Below are positions 43,839 through 52,080 of a DNA stretch of 64,000 bases, in pieces. The stretch covers positions 1 through 64,000 of the forward strand of contig CAKVBA010000004.1 in the NCBI GenBank assembly GCA_934725305.1, written 5' to 3'. The translations under genes and the position numbers were made by a program. The notes below the pieces were generated by a model that was not told where the DNA came from, did no database searches, and saw nothing but the letters and a program-made list of their open reading frames with translations. The stretch comes from an uncultured Parabacteroides sp. Its GTDB lineage: Bacteria; Bacteroidota; Bacteroidia; Bacteroidales; Tannerellaceae. Each line of letters starts with the position of its first letter. Within the stretch, counting starts at the first letter, position 1.

Positions 43839-44924
43839 TCAGAAATACTCGATAGTTTGTGTTTCAATAAAGGGAGGATCGGTATGAATTTCTTTTACCT
43901 CTTTGTCGTCATTGTTTTCATACGACTCAATTGTGCGGGAAACTTTCCGTTTCAGCCAATTCCCTTGTGCATCCACTTCGAGATATTCGTATGTATCTAT
44001 AGTGCACATATATCCATATTCATTTGGTGTAGTAATCTTCTGACTGTCAGGAAGCTTGTTCTCTCCCGTATAAGTATAAGTTGATACAGGATAATACATC
44101 GAGGTATGTTCTATACGTTTGATAATTCTGTCTTGATCGTCAAAAAAGTATTCAACGGAGCCTTCTGTGTCTGATTTATCTTCACTCAAATCTGTTCTTT
44201 TGTGGTCGGAATAAATAATCTTGTAAGGGCCACGATCATTTATCTGATATTGCTTATATGACACTCCGAAGTCGTAGTATTCCGTTTTTTCTCCGTTATT
44301 GCTGACTCTACTCAAGATGTCACCCATCCTGTCAAACTCAATAAAATCACCGTTCTCTTTTGTTACCTTACTGGCATTTCCATAGATGCCCAATCCCTTT
44401 CGTGCCGAGTGAGGATGCGGCACCAGCGCATCCAGTAATAGTTCAGAAGGAATGATTTTATGGTACTGTTCATACGTGTCGTCAGCCAAAGCCTCTTCTT
44501 CCTCTTTACTCCCTTTATTGATAAGCTCTCCGCCCTCAAATTTTAATTGTTGGTTCTTCGGATTATAGGTTAATGTGGCCGAATAGATCAGTCCCATGGG
44601 ATCAACATATTCTATATAGGCATTATTCCCTTCCGTTCGGGCGGCTATGATGTTTCCTTCTTGTTCAAAGAGGCCATTGTTTACATAAAAACCGCCATGA
44701 GATTTTTCCTCCTCTAAATCAATCCCTCTTGATAGAGTCTTGGCATACAGATCGATATTTATAGACATGAAATAGGGATACTGATCTTCATTGTCTGGTT
44801 CTTGGCTATTAAACCATATACCTTTAAACACTCCATCAGTTTCGGCCGATTGACCACTTTTGGCAGAACATGCCCCTAATATCGAGACAAGCGCCACGGT
44901 TAAAATAATGTGCAGGCTTTTCAT
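43839..44924 (-). CDS. Hypothetical lipoprotein
   Basis: A 361-residue lipoprotein with signal peptide and lipobox SILGAC (Cys about 18). I do not recognise the rest. It has YD-repeat-like beta segments in the C-terminal half (EFDRMGDILSRVSNNGEKTEYYDF, split by turns, and EYFFDDQDRIIKRIEHTS), often seen in surface lipoproteins of Bacteroides. The ATG at 44924 is chosen because it begins the signal peptide. The frame open upstream to 45005 is only antisense to a SulP gene fragment. Confidence 0.75.
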   Translation of the reverse strand: MKSLHIILTVALVSILGACSAKSGQSAETDGVFKGIWFNSQEPDNEDQYPYFMSINIDLYAKTLSRGIDLEEEKSHGGFYVNNGLFEQEGNIIAARTEGNNAYIEYVDPMGLIYSATLTYNPKNQQLKFEGGELINKGSKEEEEALADDTYEQYHKIIPSELLLDALVPHPHSARKGLGIYGNASKVTKENGDFIEFDRMGDILSRVSNNGEKTEYYDFGVSYKQYQINDRGPYKIIYSDHKRTDLSEDKSDTEGSVEYFFDDQDRIIKRIEHTSMYYPVSTYTYTGENKLPDSQKITTPNEYGYMCTIDTYEYLEVDAQGNWLKRKVSRTIESYENNDDKEVKEIHTDPPFIETQTIEYF

Positions 44925-44943
44925 ATTGCTAAAAATTAATTGA

Positions 44944-45126
44944 TATCTCATCGAGATGAACCACGAGAAAGGCATCCACGTCATCCTCTCGGGTGTAACT
45001 GCCAAGGTACACTCACAGCTCGAAAAGGCTCACTTCTATGACAAGATGAACCCCGACCACATCTGCCCACACATCGACGTGGCGCTGGATAAGGCCAAGG
45101 AGATACTCCGCGAAGTCAACGCATAA
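44944..45126 (+). pseudogene. 3' fragment of a SulP anion transporter (STAS domain)
   Basis: An in-frame stretch of 60 codons ending in TAA reads like the end of a SulP transporter STAS domain: GIHVILSGVTAKVHSQLEKA, then NPDHICPHIDVALDKAKEIL. It follows an in-frame TGA (44941), so only the tail remains. Its codon use is markedly more GC-rich than the neighbours, suggesting an origin in another genome. No membrane part of the gene is present in the window. Confidence 0.8.
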
Positions 45127-45181
45127 TACATAATGCATAATACATCCTTCCTACGAAGCTCTGGTTATTTGCTTTATAAAT

Positions 45182-45366
45182 AACGTGAGTTCGATGAATT
45201 ATAACAGTCTATAAAATTGGTGATTAGCAAAAATTATTGTGTCTTTACAGTGTTGAAATACAAATATATACGAACAACAATCGCTATAATCACCGAAAAC
45301 AAAGTTATAGAAATATTTTGTATGGCAGATGATTTTTGCAAGTTTTTTGATACAATGATGACAAAA
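45182..45366 (+). mobile_element. IS982-like insertion sequence, truncated left end 1
   Basis: Begins AACGTGAGTTCGATG, matching the start of the second remnant at 48735. About 100 nt later comes the opening of an IS982-type transposase reading frame (ITENKVIEIFCMADDFCKFF, with the start codon changed to ATA at 45286). It breaks off after about 27 codons against the DUF1254 fragment. The family call is from recognition of this N-terminal sequence; no catalytic part remains. Confidence 0.72.
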
Positions 45367-45652
45367 ACCTCTGACTTGTTCGATGCGTCGGCCATCTTTA
45401 CAGCATGAATAAGTTGATTAACCGGTGCACGAGGTATGCCCGGTACAAATGTCTCGGCATTTGTTTCTACCGATTCTGTGGCATCCATTATCATTAGCGG
45501 AAAGGTATAATAGAAAGTCTCTTTTAGTTCACTCTCGGTAACGGGAACATCAATAGGATTGGTAATAGGTTCTTTGTCAGGTATTTGTTACAACTTACTG
45601 TAAACATACTTAGTGTCACCAGAAGAGGAAGAAATAGGCGTTTTATTTTCAT
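45366..45652 (-). pseudogene. 5' fragment of a DUF1254 lipoprotein, frameshifted
   Basis: The ATG at 45652 opens a lipoprotein signal peptide (MKIKRLFLPLLV, lipobox TVSC). Just after the cysteine the frame must shift by one to continue as KEPITNPIDVPVTESELK, FYYTFPLMIMDATES, PRAPVNQLIHAVKMADAS. This is the N-terminus of a DUF1254 protein. It ends where the IS982-like remnant begins. The gene is therefore both frameshifted and truncated. Confidence 0.72.
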
Positions 45653-45670
45653 TATTTATTTTGCTTTTGT

Positions 45671-45712
45671 TATGTCAATACTTCGGTAATTTTTTAGTGA
45701 AGTATTGACATA
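45671..45712 (-). terminator. Perfect 14-bp inverted repeat after the propeller lipoprotein
   Basis: TATGTCAATACTTC and GAAGTATTGACATA are perfectly complementary with a 14-nt loop. It lies 26 nt beyond the stop of the minus-strand lipoprotein gene and probably ends its transcript, though no long T-run follows. Confidence 0.6.
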
Positions 45713-45737
45713 ACTGTTATATGATGATTAAATTATT

Positions 45738-47393
45738 TCAATATTTTACGCGGATTGGTCCGGCAACAGAGTTGAATAAAAGATCGCCGTTAGCAAGATA
45801 CTGAATGATGGCGTAGGCACCATTGGCTCGGTTGTTCTTGCCCAATATGCTGCGGTGACGTGTGGCACCACTCTTCCAGTCAAGTCCTGTAACTTCCCAG
45901 CCCGAAGCATCGTTCCAGCCACATACAAATACCATCTCCGACTTGGTACTTACGGCAGGAATCATACTTACAGAACTTACATCGCTGCGCGTCCACTTAT
46001 TCTCCCACTTGTTCTCCTTTGTATTCCAACGTACACACTCGGCACCTTGAGGACCTTTGACAATAGGGCCAATAGCAAGTACACCAACAATCTTGTCGTT
46101 TATTTTCTGATCAGTAACATTGATGTTGTTTACAACAAAGGCATCGTAGCCACCTACTACAACAGACTGCTCAGACTGTATCCACTCTGTTGATCCTCCA
46201 AGACCGCATGTAACCTCGTGCATTCCGGCTATACGCTTGTCGTACCCTGCTACTTGCTGTGCGTCCGAAGGGATTTCGTCACGCCAGAAAGCTACCAGTT
46301 TCATATGCTTAGAGCCATCGGTAATAACTACCAGCTTATCCTCGTCTTGGCCAAAGCCCATAAGTGTAGGCGTTGAACCAGTGCCATGTCCGAGTTTGAT
46401 GCATGGGGCTTCTGGACCACCATCGTAATAGGCTTGCCAAGCGCCATCTGCCTTGGCTGTAGAGATTTTGCCGTCCTTGCAGATGAGTTTCTGCATAAGG
46501 CCTTTTCCGCCTGGTGTACGACTGTTACTTGCTACGTAAACACCGCCATTCTCGTCGATACTGATAGAGTTGGTGAGAACCTGGTCTGATGGAAGAGGGT
46601 ATGAATCTTCAATTGTGGTAAGAGCGCGATTCAGCACAAGAATTCCGTTCTGAGCAGCCACAACGAGGTGTCCGTCATAGGTCATAGTAGCACCTACGAG
46701 TGTGTAAGAGTTAAAGGTAAAATTCGTAAGTCTTATTTGATGATCCAGCACAATGCCTTCCTTAGGATTATTAGGATTGGCAAGGCGATAGCGTGCCATT
46801 ACCTGACCTGCATTGGTGTAAGCATAGTTATCCTTGTCGCACAAGACATAATTACCGTTGGCCATAGACATTTGTGGCATCGGACCCAGTATATCGGTAA
46901 CTGTCTTAGAAAGTTCGTCGTAAGTAGCATGATCGGCAGTCATACGTGTCAGTTGCTCCTGAGTCTTCATTGTAATCCCTGGCAAGCCAGCCTCCGCAAC
47001 CCTTTCAAGCTTGCCGTCGCTTATGTCAAGATATGACACGCGGTCGCTACTCATGCCCCACATATAATTGGGCGAAGTCGAAGCAAGAGTCATCAAATTA
47101 ACAGGACCGCTCCATGTCATCTGACACTTGGAAAGATCGATATTGAAAGTTCCATCCTTGACAGCAGACGAGAAAGCATCGGTCTGAGCCGAATTGAAGT
47201 GCGTAATACTATACTCTTCCTGTGCAAGCCAAGGGTTAGGTTTGGGTTTTGCAACTTGTGCCAAAGGCACTTCGGTAGTGCTGTCGCCATCGCCATCGCC
47301 ACCAGCATCAGGAGAAATAGAATCTTCGGAACACGAAGCTAAAGACATAGCTCCTATGGCACACACCATTAAATAAAGATAGGTTTTTTGCAT
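45738..47393 (-). CDS. Propeller-like lipoprotein
   Basis: A 551-residue lipoprotein with signal peptide and lipobox SLASC (Cys about 21), then an Asp/Gly-rich linker (DAGGDGDGD). The rest looks like a beta-propeller of repeated strands (VLTNSISIDENGGVYVASNS; ATMTYDGHLVVAAQNGILVL; NYVLCDKDNYAYT). Function is unknown. It is preceded by a -7 element and inverted TTACAC-type repeats, and an AraC-type regulator is encoded directly upstream on the same strand. The pair sits between two IS982-like ends. Confidence 0.75.
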   Translation of the reverse strand: MQKTYLYLMVCAIGAMSLASCSEDSISPDAGGDGDGDSTTEVPLAQVAKPKPNPWLAQEEYSITHFNSAQTDAFSSAVKDGTFNIDLSKCQMTWSGPVNLMTLASTSPNYMWGMSSDRVSYLDISDGKLERVAEAGLPGITMKTQEQLTRMTADHATYDELSKTVTDILGPMPQMSMANGNYVLCDKDNYAYTNAGQVMARYRLANPNNPKEGIVLDHQIRLTNFTFNSYTLVGATMTYDGHLVVAAQNGILVLNRALTTIEDSYPLPSDQVLTNSISIDENGGVYVASNSRTPGGKGLMQKLICKDGKISTAKADGAWQAYYDGGPEAPCIKLGHGTGSTPTLMGFGQDEDKLVVITDGSKHMKLVAFWRDEIPSDAQQVAGYDKRIAGMHEVTCGLGGSTEWIQSEQSVVVGGYDAFVVNNINVTDQKINDKIVGVLAIGPIVKGPQGAECVRWNTKENKWENKWTRSDVSSVSMIPAVSTKSEMVFVCGWNDASGWEVTGLDWKSGATRHRSILGKNNRANGAYAIIQYLANGDLLFNSVAGPIRVKY

Positions 47394-47443
47394 AGTGAAT
47401 TGTTTTTGAGAATTTATGTTTGAATTGTTTGAATTTCCTCATA

Positions 47444-47451
47444 CAAAGATA
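47444..47451 (-). promoter_or_regulatory. -7 element of the propeller lipoprotein gene
   Basis: TATCTTTG (minus) fits the consensus 51 nt upstream of the ATG. A TTTTG at 47468-47472 gives a short spacer. Confidence 0.6.
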
Positions 47452-47528
47452 CAGGAGCATCAATCATCAAAAACCTCAAAGACATCACTTATGTGTCACT
47501 CTTATAGAAAGGATACGTCACAGTAAGA

Positions 47529-47577
47529 AAGGTTACACTTTGCCTTATTATGTAACCTTCATACAAAAGTTACACCT
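47529..47577. promoter_or_regulatory. Candidate operator: inverted and direct GTTAC repeats
   Basis: AAGGTTAC (47529-47536) and GTAACCTT (47552-47559) are perfect inverted repeats, and AAGTTACACCTT follows as a direct copy of the first (AAGGTTACACTT). They lie about 80-130 bp upstream of the lipoprotein -7 element, a typical place for AraC-type activator sites. Confidence 0.5.
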
Positions 47578-47612
47578 TACATTCAGTAGCAAACGCACAT
47601 ATAACCAGTATA

Positions 47613-48668
47613 TTACCGTTGACGGCGCCACTCGGCGGGAGTCAAGCCCGTCCTTTCCTTGAACAGACGCTGAAAATACACACGCGACGAGAAACCACAC
47701 TCCATAGAAACAACCTCGTTACTATATTCGGGGTGTGCAGCCATGAGTGCCTTTGCCTCCTCCACGCGAATACCCGAAAGCCATGTACGGAAATTCTTAC
47801 CATATATGGAAGTCAGATACGAAGCAACGTCGGTACGATTAACCATTATGCGACGAGCAAACGAGGATAATGTCAAGTCGCTATCTCTAAAACCACCCTC
47901 GCTTCGCCATTTGCTTACCGCTATATCTATTTCGGCGATACGTTCAGGCTCAATCTCCCGAAAGACTTTAGCAGCGGCTATCTCATCGTTAGTCTCGGCA
48001 ACAATCTCAGTTACTCCCTCGGACATACTAAATCCAAGCGCCGTAAAACTAACAATAAACAGCGAAAGCGAAATCAATCCCAAAGGTCCAAAGACAAAGA
48101 GCAGCGGCCGCGACAATATATAAAGAGGCGAAATTACAGCAAAAGCACACACCACAAAAAGCCCAATGCGCATAGTGCGCAGGTAAGCATCTACAGGATT
48201 ACCATGTTCACTGTCGAGCCGGCGTTGAACATTACCAAGTTCCCTCAGCGGAGTCCATATATAATACAACAGAGTAAAGAAATGAATGGCATCAGCAATA
48301 TATAGCATAGGACCAATATGCAGACTGTCATTTGAGATAACTCCTGCGACTATGCACAATACCATAAGAGCATATCCACCAACGCCATAGCGCATAAAAC
48401 TCCAACGTCTATGCCCAGCACGCAGAATATTGAGCTGCGACCACGACAACAAAATAGCCGAAGGCGAATAAAACAGCAGATTAAACAGAACACCCACATC
48501 GTCCCCATGTTGTCGCCAACCAAACCGCATCTGACACACGTAGTGTACAACAAACAATAGTAATGCCGCAACAATCATCCAACGCGACTGCTCAAACTGC
48601 CTATTACGGCAAGTTACATAGTAGCGCGACACAAAAACAAAAAATGCAAGCATGACCATCACAATCAT
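47613..48668 (-). CDS. Membrane-bound AraC family regulator
   Basis: A 351-residue protein with about six hydrophobic helices in the first 220 residues and a C-terminal AraC DNA-binding domain: SSFARRIMVNRTDVASYLTS as the first helix-turn-helix, VSMECGFSSRVYFQRLFKER as the second. This architecture suggests a sensor in the inner membrane acting directly on DNA. The ATG at 48668 is used; a TTG at 48710 would add 14 residues and is also plausible. Its upstream region is an IS982-like end (48735 on). Confidence 0.82.
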   Translation of the reverse strand: MIVMVMLAFFVFVSRYYVTCRNRQFEQSRWMIVAALLLFVVHYVCQMRFGWRQHGDDVGVLFNLLFYSPSAILLSWSQLNILRAGHRRWSFMRYGVGGYALMVLCIVAGVISNDSLHIGPMLYIADAIHFFTLLYYIWTPLRELGNVQRRLDSEHGNPVDAYLRTMRIGLFVVCAFAVISPLYILSRPLLFVFGPLGLISLSLFIVSFTALGFSMSEGVTEIVAETNDEIAAAKVFREIEPERIAEIDIAVSKWRSEGGFRDSDLTLSSFARRIMVNRTDVASYLTSIYGKNFRTWLSGIRVEEAKALMAAHPEYSNEVVSMECGFSSRVYFQRLFKERTGLTPAEWRRQR

Positions 48669-48734
48669 GCAAGTATATTGAAGAGCAATAAGGTCTAAGC
48701 AAGTATCCAAGATTATATGTATATTAAATAATTT

Positions 48735-48905
48735 AACGTGAGTTCGACGAAATATAAGTGCCTGAAAAATGGTGATTAGCGGAAATTGTTGTAATCTTAG
48801 AGTGTTAAATATCAAAAGTTTATAGACAATAATTGCTATGATTACCGAGGACAAAGTTACTGAGATTTTCTGTATTACGGATGACTTCTGCAAAGTTTTT
48901 GATGT
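48735..48905 (+). mobile_element. IS982-like insertion sequence, truncated left end 2
   Basis: Begins AACGTGAGTTCGACG and is similar over about 165 bp to remnant 1 (45182-45366), same orientation. An ATG at 48838 opens ITEDKVTEIFCITDDFCK, the IS982-type transposase start, and the frame ends at a TGA at 48916-48918. It runs directly into element D at 48923. No right end was found. Confidence 0.75.
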
Positions 48906-48922
48906 TGTTTCTCGGTGACAAA

Positions 48923-49260
48923 ATACAATAAGCCAACGAGCGGATAAGTGGCTATTGATCTTGTCAAAAAGGAGTAGTTTATTTTCAAGAATTGGGTGCC
49001 TACCCAATTCAAACGGAGTAGGCACCCAATCTGAACGGAGTGCCTACCCATTTTCAAAAAAGTCCCTAGACTTTTTTCAAATACTCTATACCCTTTTTTC
49101 GAAAACTCTATAGACCCTTGAAAGACAGCTAAAATCCTGTGTTTAAAGGGTGTTTGAATCAAGGCAGACTTGTCCGTCAATTCTGCCGGAGTCATCCAGC
49201 GTTTCTATTGGAATCGTCTCTCGTTTTTAGTCGAAACGAGCTTTTATAAATTACAATAAC
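48923..49260 (+). repeat. 338-bp modular dispersed element, copy D
   Basis: Starts AATACAATAAGCCAACGAG and ends AAATTACAATAAC. Same length as copy C (338 bp) and similar flanks to A and C. Modules are GGGT-GCCTA-CCC, GGAGT-AGGCA-CCC, GGAGT-GCCTA-CCCA, AAGTC-CCTA-GACTT, TACTC-TATA-CCC and AACTC-TATA-GACC. Just beyond it, CCTTTTTCACGGGTATTG pairs imperfectly with CAATACACCGCATGAAAAGG. No coding ORF. Confidence 0.8.
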
Positions 49261-49308
49261 CTTTTTCACGGGTATTGCCAATACACCGCATGAAAAGGAT
49301 AGGAATAA

Positions 49309-49352
49309 AGAAAGGCGGCATCAAAACAATCATTATGATGCCGCCCTTTTCT
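49309..49352 (-). terminator. Terminator of the phosphotransferase gene
   Basis: Minus strand: AAAAGGGCGGCATCATAAT pairs with ATTGTTTTGATGCCGCCTTT. It lies 30 nt beyond the stop and is of the recurrent terminator type. Confidence 0.82.
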
Positions 49353-49381
49353 GGTATGCCTGTGTATGCCTGTGTAGTTTC

Positions 49382-50479
49382 TTATAACCACTGTTTCATG
49401 AATCCATCCATCTCTTCGGCATGAGCTTCGAGACTCTGCAACAGTTTGAACTGCGCTTTGGTGCGGATCAAATTGTGTTTCGGAGAGTGAATCTTATAAT
49501 AAGTATCTCCGTTCATATAGTCTGTCAAGAAGCGCACAGTCTGCATATAGGTCAGCAGGCGGCCTCCATACGGAAGCAGTTGAATCTCTTGTGGAGTCAA
49601 GAAGGCTTTTGCCTTTTCCATATAACCACGGGTATAGGCTTCAAAGATTTCTAAGTTTACATTTACGTTGTCGAGGTTCTCATCATCTTCAGCACCCGTA
49701 TTGGCTCCTGTACGGATAAAGTCTCCAATGTCAGACAAAACGAATCCGGGCATAACGGTGTCCAGGTCGATCACGCATAATACCTTATCGGTGTCGGCGT
49801 CAAACATCATATTGTTCACTTTGGTGTCACAGTGATTGGTGCGTTTCTTCAACTTGCCTTCGCGATACAATCGTTCTTGGATACACATGGCTTCGGCTCG
49901 TTTTTCAATCTCATCAACCAGCTCTTTCACCTCTTCTAAGCGGCCGATCGGATTGGCTGCCACTGCTTCGTGGAACTGTTGCAGGCGGAATTCCATGTTG
50001 TGGAAGTCGGGGATGGTTTCGCCCAATGCGCCTTCCGGAAGATCGGACAGCATGGTTTGGAAATCACCAAAAGCACGTCCGGCTTCGTATGAGAGTTCAG
50101 GCGTTACCTCTTCGTAGCTTTTGCTGCGAGGAATAAATAGGCAAACACGCCAATAGCTGTCTCCGTCAAAATAATAAAGTTTACCCTCTTTAGTGGGCAA
50201 GAAGGTCAATACTTTGCGGTCGATATCATCTACTCCCTGTTCTTCCAGCTTTTTGCGAATATGCGAAGTCACGATATGGATATTGTTTTGCAACATCTCC
50301 ACGTTGGTAAAGATCAGATGATTGATTCGCTGAAGTACATATTTGACTTCTCCTTTGTCGGTAGAAACCTTCAATGTGTCATTAATGTGTCCGTTGCCAA
50401 ACGGTTCGGCAGATATTACTTTATCCTGAAGATCAAATTGGTCGAGGATATGCAATAGTTCGTCTTTTGTTTTTGCCAT
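49382..50479 (-). CDS. APH-fold sugar kinase-like protein
   Basis: A 365-residue aminoglycoside-phosphotransferase-fold kinase. The N-lobe has FGNGHINDTLKV and the lysine of KYVLQRINH. The catalytic loop is HCDTKVNNMMF, and the metal-binding Asp is in VIDLDTVMPG. It resembles N-acetylhexosamine 1-kinase (NahK) of bifidobacteria in overall plan, so a sugar or amino-sugar substrate is likely, but not certain. It has its own promoter (TATTTTTG at 50504-50511, TTG at 50532-50534). Confidence 0.85.
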   Translation of the reverse strand: MAKTKDELLHILDQFDLQDKVISAEPFGNGHINDTLKVSTDKGEVKYVLQRINHLIFTNVEMLQNNIHIVTSHIRKKLEEQGVDDIDRKVLTFLPTKEGKLYYFDGDSYWRVCLFIPRSKSYEEVTPELSYEAGRAFGDFQTMLSDLPEGALGETIPDFHNMEFRLQQFHEAVAANPIGRLEEVKELVDEIEKRAEAMCIQERLYREGKLKKRTNHCDTKVNNMMFDADTDKVLCVIDLDTVMPGFVLSDIGDFIRTGANTGAEDDENLDNVNVNLEIFEAYTRGYMEKAKAFLTPQEIQLLPYGGRLLTYMQTVRFLTDYMNGDTYYKIHSPKHNLIRTKAQFKLLQSLEAHAEEMDGFMKQWL

Positions 50480-50503
50480 GATATAATTTTGTTAACTGAG
50501 AAG

Positions 50504-50534
50504 CAAAAATAGCAAATAGGGTTGAGGAAATCAA
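50504..50534 (-). promoter_or_regulatory. Promoter of the phosphotransferase gene
   Basis: TATTTTTG (50504-50511, minus) with TTG at 50532-50534, spacer 20 bp; 25 nt upstream of the ATG. Confidence 0.65.
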
Positions 50535-50539
50535 TAAGA

Positions 50540-50583
50540 GAGGATACCAAAATGACTGAAAGGTCGGTTGGCATCCTCTTTTA
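50540..50583 (-). terminator. Terminator of the biotin operon
   Basis: AGAGGATACCAA and TTGGCATCCTCT form an 11-12 bp stem just after the bioD stop, with T-rich sequence beyond. It separates the bio operon from the kinase promoter, which overlaps its foot. Confidence 0.8.
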
Positions 50584-50587
50584 TTTG

Positions 50588-51286
50588 TTATAGTGGGAAT
50601 AGTTTATTAAGCAGTTCTTTGCTCCAGGAAGCATCTTGAGGAGTGTCGCCTTCTTCGGGCATAGACACTAACAGCGTTTCTGGGAATTCTTTCTGTAGAT
50701 ACTGTTGCAGATATTCCAGCGTGTTTTCTTCGATAAGACTGTCGGTATGCGGATACAGATTATAGATAACGGCTGCTACCTGAATGCCATATTGTTTGCA
50801 GGCAAAGAGGTTTAACAATGTGTGATTGATGCTTCCTAATTTGCCCGAAGTGACCAATATCAGCGGATAATGTCGGTCGCGGACATAGTCGATTGTCAGT
50901 GAGTTGAAATCGTTTGGAACCATCAGACCACCGGCACCTTCCAACAGGATATAGGCATGATTCTGTTGCAGACGCTCGGTGGCAGCCGTAATCGTGTCGA
51001 GACAGATGGTGCGTCCGTCTCGTGCGGCAGCCATGTGAGGCGAACAGGGATAGGTGAAGATGTAGGGACAAGTGGTTCCGTTCAGATCTTCTTCTGTGAA
51101 GGGAATGCCTTGCAGCTGACGATGCATTTCAATGTCTTCTGAACGTTCTGTGCATCCGGTCTGAATCATCTTCTGTGTGATGACATTTCTGCCATTTTGA
51201 GCTAAAGCTCTTGCCAACATGCCTGTGACATATGTCTTACCTATATTCGTATCGATACCTGATACAAAAAATACTTTTCCTTCCAT
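50588..51286 (-). CDS. bioD: Dethiobiotin synthetase
   Basis: A 232-residue P-loop enzyme closing the ureido ring of dethiobiotin from DAPA and CO2. The N-terminal SGIDTNIGKTYVTGMLARAL carries the P-loop, and LEGAGGLMVPNDF is the second signature. It is the last gene of the biotin operon, 17 nt after bioC. Confidence 0.95.
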   Translation of the reverse strand: MEGKVFFVSGIDTNIGKTYVTGMLARALAQNGRNVITQKMIQTGCTERSEDIEMHRQLQGIPFTEEDLNGTTCPYIFTYPCSPHMAAARDGRTICLDTITAATERLQQNHAYILLEGAGGLMVPNDFNSLTIDYVRDRHYPLILVTSGKLGSINHTLLNLFACKQYGIQVAAVIYNLYPHTDSLIEENTLEYLQQYLQKEFPETLLVSMPEEGDTPQDASWSKELLNKLFPL

Positions 51287-51303
51287 ATTGTTGAATGTTT
51301 AAT

Positions 51304-52080
51304 TTATCTGTTTCTGACAGCAACCCAATAGATGGGGCTGTATGTAAGTGTTACCTTATGTTTGTCGTTGCCATACAATTGTTGGTAACGGTCGCAGAAC
51401 AAAGCCTGTTTTTGCCGTGTCCATACAGAACCGTCTCCCGTGGCGGTCACTCCAGTATATTTGAGATGGCGCAACACCTCCAGCGGATGGTCAAAAGAGA
51501 GTGTGATTGTCTCTTGTTCTTCATGCAGCAATAGAAAACCGGCCTCTTTGATCCATTCACGTAGCAGTGACGGTTCCGGATAATCCAAGCCTTTGCCTGT
51601 GAGCTGTCGTATCTCTTTCAGGTTGTTGGATGTAAATGAGTTGAACAGCAGTATGCCGTTTGGATTCAAGAGCCCGAACAGCTTTTTCAGGAACGCTTTC
51701 TGGTCTTTCATCCATTGGAAAGCCGAGGCAGATGCAATCAGGTCGAACGGACCGGGAAAGGCCAGTGTCTCGGCATCGCCAGCCATGAACAGAGGCTCTT
51801 CGTTGCCGGAGCTGTTGGCAAGAGGCACAAACTGCTGACAAGAACTGCACAAGTCGTTGATGACCCATTCGTTGATGGGAAATTTATTCATTAATACACG
51901 CGTGAAGCCTCCGCTACCACAACCAATCTCCAACGCACGATTGAAGGAAGTTTTCCCCTGCTGTTGCAACAGCTCAGTCAGCCGAAGGCAAATCTGTTGC
52001 TGTGCTTCTGCATGACGGTCATAGGTGGACAAGGCTCGTGTGAAGCGGCGGCTGATCTGTTTCTGTTCGATTACTTCCAT
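51304..52080 (-). CDS. bioC: Malonyl-ACP O-methyltransferase
   Basis: A 258-residue SAM-dependent methyltransferase. It methylates malonyl-ACP so that fatty-acid enzymes can build the pimeloyl chain. The SAM motif is ALEIGCGSGGFTRVL, and DLIASASAFQWM is typical of BioC. The ATG at 52080 is preceded by GGGAGGAG, an unusually strong ribosome-binding site, and overlaps the bioG end by 10 nt. An in-frame ATG at 52101 is less likely. Confidence 0.92.
   Translation of the reverse strand: MEVIEQKQISRRFTRALSTYDRHAEAQQQICLRLTELLQQQGKTSFNRALEIGCGSGGFTRVLMNKFPINEWVINDLCSSCQQFVPLANSSGNEEPLFMAGDAETLAFPGPFDLIASASAFQWMKDQKAFLKKLFGLLNPNGILLFNSFTSNNLKEIRQLTGKGLDYPEPSLLREWIKEAGFLLLHEEQETITLSFDHPLEVLRHLKYTGVTATGDGSVWTRQKQALFCDRYQQLYGNDKHKVTLTYSPIYWVAVRNR

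Noticed and set aside
45217-45408. 63-residue plus-strand ORF as a small gene
   Set aside because: It is the start of an IS982-type transposase with a lost ATG, running into an unrelated gene fragment.
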